In this document: positions 63,428 to 64,000 of the stretch, one piece after another | Position numbering within the stretch: the first letter of the stretch is position 1 | Layout of the letters: every line of letters starts with the position of its first letter | Assembly: GCF_000236925.1 (NCBI RefSeq) | Contig: NC_016941.1 | Coordinates: forward strand, 1,178,001 to 1,242,000 | Direction: 5' to 3' | Length of the DNA stretch: 64,000 bases | From: Staphylococcus argenteus | GTDB lineage: Bacteria > Bacillota > Bacilli > Staphylococcales > Staphylococcaceae | Position numbers and translations under genes: made by a program | Notes under the pieces: generated by a model | The model's input: only the letters and a program-made list of their open reading frames with translations | Databases searched by the model: none | Told to the model about the DNA's origin: nothing

Positions 63428-64000
63428 ATGTATAATGGAATTTTACCAGTTTATAAAGAACGAGGATTAACAAGTCATGATGTCGTATTTAAATTACGTA
63501 AAATTTTAAAAACTAAAAAAATTGGTCACACAGGTACGCTTGATCCGGAAGTTGCTGGCGTGTTACCAGTATGTATTGGCAATGCTACTAGAGTAAGTGA
63601 TTATGTAATGGATATGGGCAAGGCATATGAAGCTACTGTTTCAATAGGTAGAAGTACTACTACCGAAGATCAAACTGGTGATACATTAGAAGTTAAAGCT
63701 ATCCATTCAGCACACATCACTAACGATGATGTTGATCGATTATTAGAAGACTTTAAAGGGGTTATTGAACAAACGCCTCCAATGTATTCGTCGGTAAAAG
63801 TTAATGGTAAAAAATTATACGAGTATGCGCGTAACAATGAAACAGTAGAACGCCCTAAACGGAAAGTGAATATTAATGAAATCGGAAGAATTTCTGAACT
63901 CGACTTCAAAGGAAACGAATGTCATTTTAAAATACGTGTCGTTTGTGGTAAAGGAACATATATAAGGACATTGGCAACAGATATTGGTGCGAAATTAGGA
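63428..64000 (+). CDS. truB: tRNA pseudouridine(55) synthase TruB, N-terminal part (cut by window end)
   Basis: The reading frame is open from ATG 63428 to the end of the window, giving 191 codons, roughly two thirds of a normal TruB. It makes pseudouridine 55 in the T loop of tRNA. The catalytic Asp lies in [20 protein letters not shown] near residue 40. The [38 protein letters not shown] and [17 protein letters not shown] motifs follow. AGAAGGTGA precedes the start. The missing C-terminus is due to the window edge. Confidence 0.95.
   Translation, partial: MYNGILPVYKERGLTSHDVVFKLRKILKTKKIGHTGTLDPEVAGVLPVCIGNATRVSDYVMDMGKAYEATVSIGRSTTTEDQTGDTLEVKAIHSAHITNDDVDRLLEDFKGVIEQTPPMYSSVKVNGKKLYEYARNNETVERPKRKVNINEIGRISELDFKGNECHFKIRVVCGKGTYIRTLATDIGAKLG

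Overview
The window is a low-GC Gram-positive chromosome segment from the Staphylococcus aureus complex. Gene order, protein lengths and staphylococcus-only elements (STAR-type intergenic repeats, an IS1182-family remnant, a YSIRK-type cell-wall hydrolase) all agree. Several proteins (PknB, TopA, UppS, HslU) differ at scattered residues from the S. aureus reference sequences I remember. A close relative such as S. argenteus or S. schweitzeri, or a divergent S. aureus lineage, is therefore possible; this comparison is from memory only.

Layout: (1) 1-5256: the Ser/Thr phosphatase-kinase pair stp1 (cut by the window edge)-pknB, then rsgA-rpe-thiN, with rpmB on the opposite strand. (2) 5257-9968: an Asp23-family gene with fatty-acid kinase fakA, then recG. 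(3) 9969-15225: a STAR element, then the FapR-controlled lipid operon fapR-plsX-fabD-fabG, a 64-bp tandem-repeat array, acpP and rnc. (4) 15357-21884: smc-ftsY-ylxM-ffh, for chromosome organisation and protein targeting. (5) 21960-23680: a decayed IS1182-family insertion with intergenic repeats. (6) 23887-26042: rpsP, rimM-trmD, rplS. (7) 26284-28890: yfhO on the minus strand. (8) 29290-33130: rbgA-rnhB, then sucCD. (9) 33358-35748: lytN-fmhC, a cell-wall pair. (10) 35921-44624: dprA, topA, trmFO, xerC-hslV-hslU-codY. (11) 44901-48163: rpsB, tsf, pyrH, frr. (12) 48525-57888: uppS-cdsA, rseP-proS, polC. (13) 58164-64000: rimP-nusA-ylxR-ylxQ-infB, rbfA, truB (cut by the edge).

This is mostly a conserved Firmicutes housekeeping block for translation, ribosome assembly, phospholipid and undecaprenol synthesis, replication and global regulation by CodY. 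Compared with Bacillus subtilis as I remember it, several genes are missing (sdaAB/AA, khpA/ylqD, the fla/che cluster, dxr, ylxP) and two staphylococcal insertions stand out (yfhO, lytN-fmhC).

I found no clearly new multi-gene system. The most unusual sequence is the 64-bp hairpin-repeat array between fabG and acpP, which includes a paired base change that keeps a stem intact. Other leads are a promoter-leader-terminator arrangement ahead of rimP-nusA, a long leader ahead of the Asp23-fakA operon, a cre-like site inside the sucCD promoter, and small palindromes at promoters.
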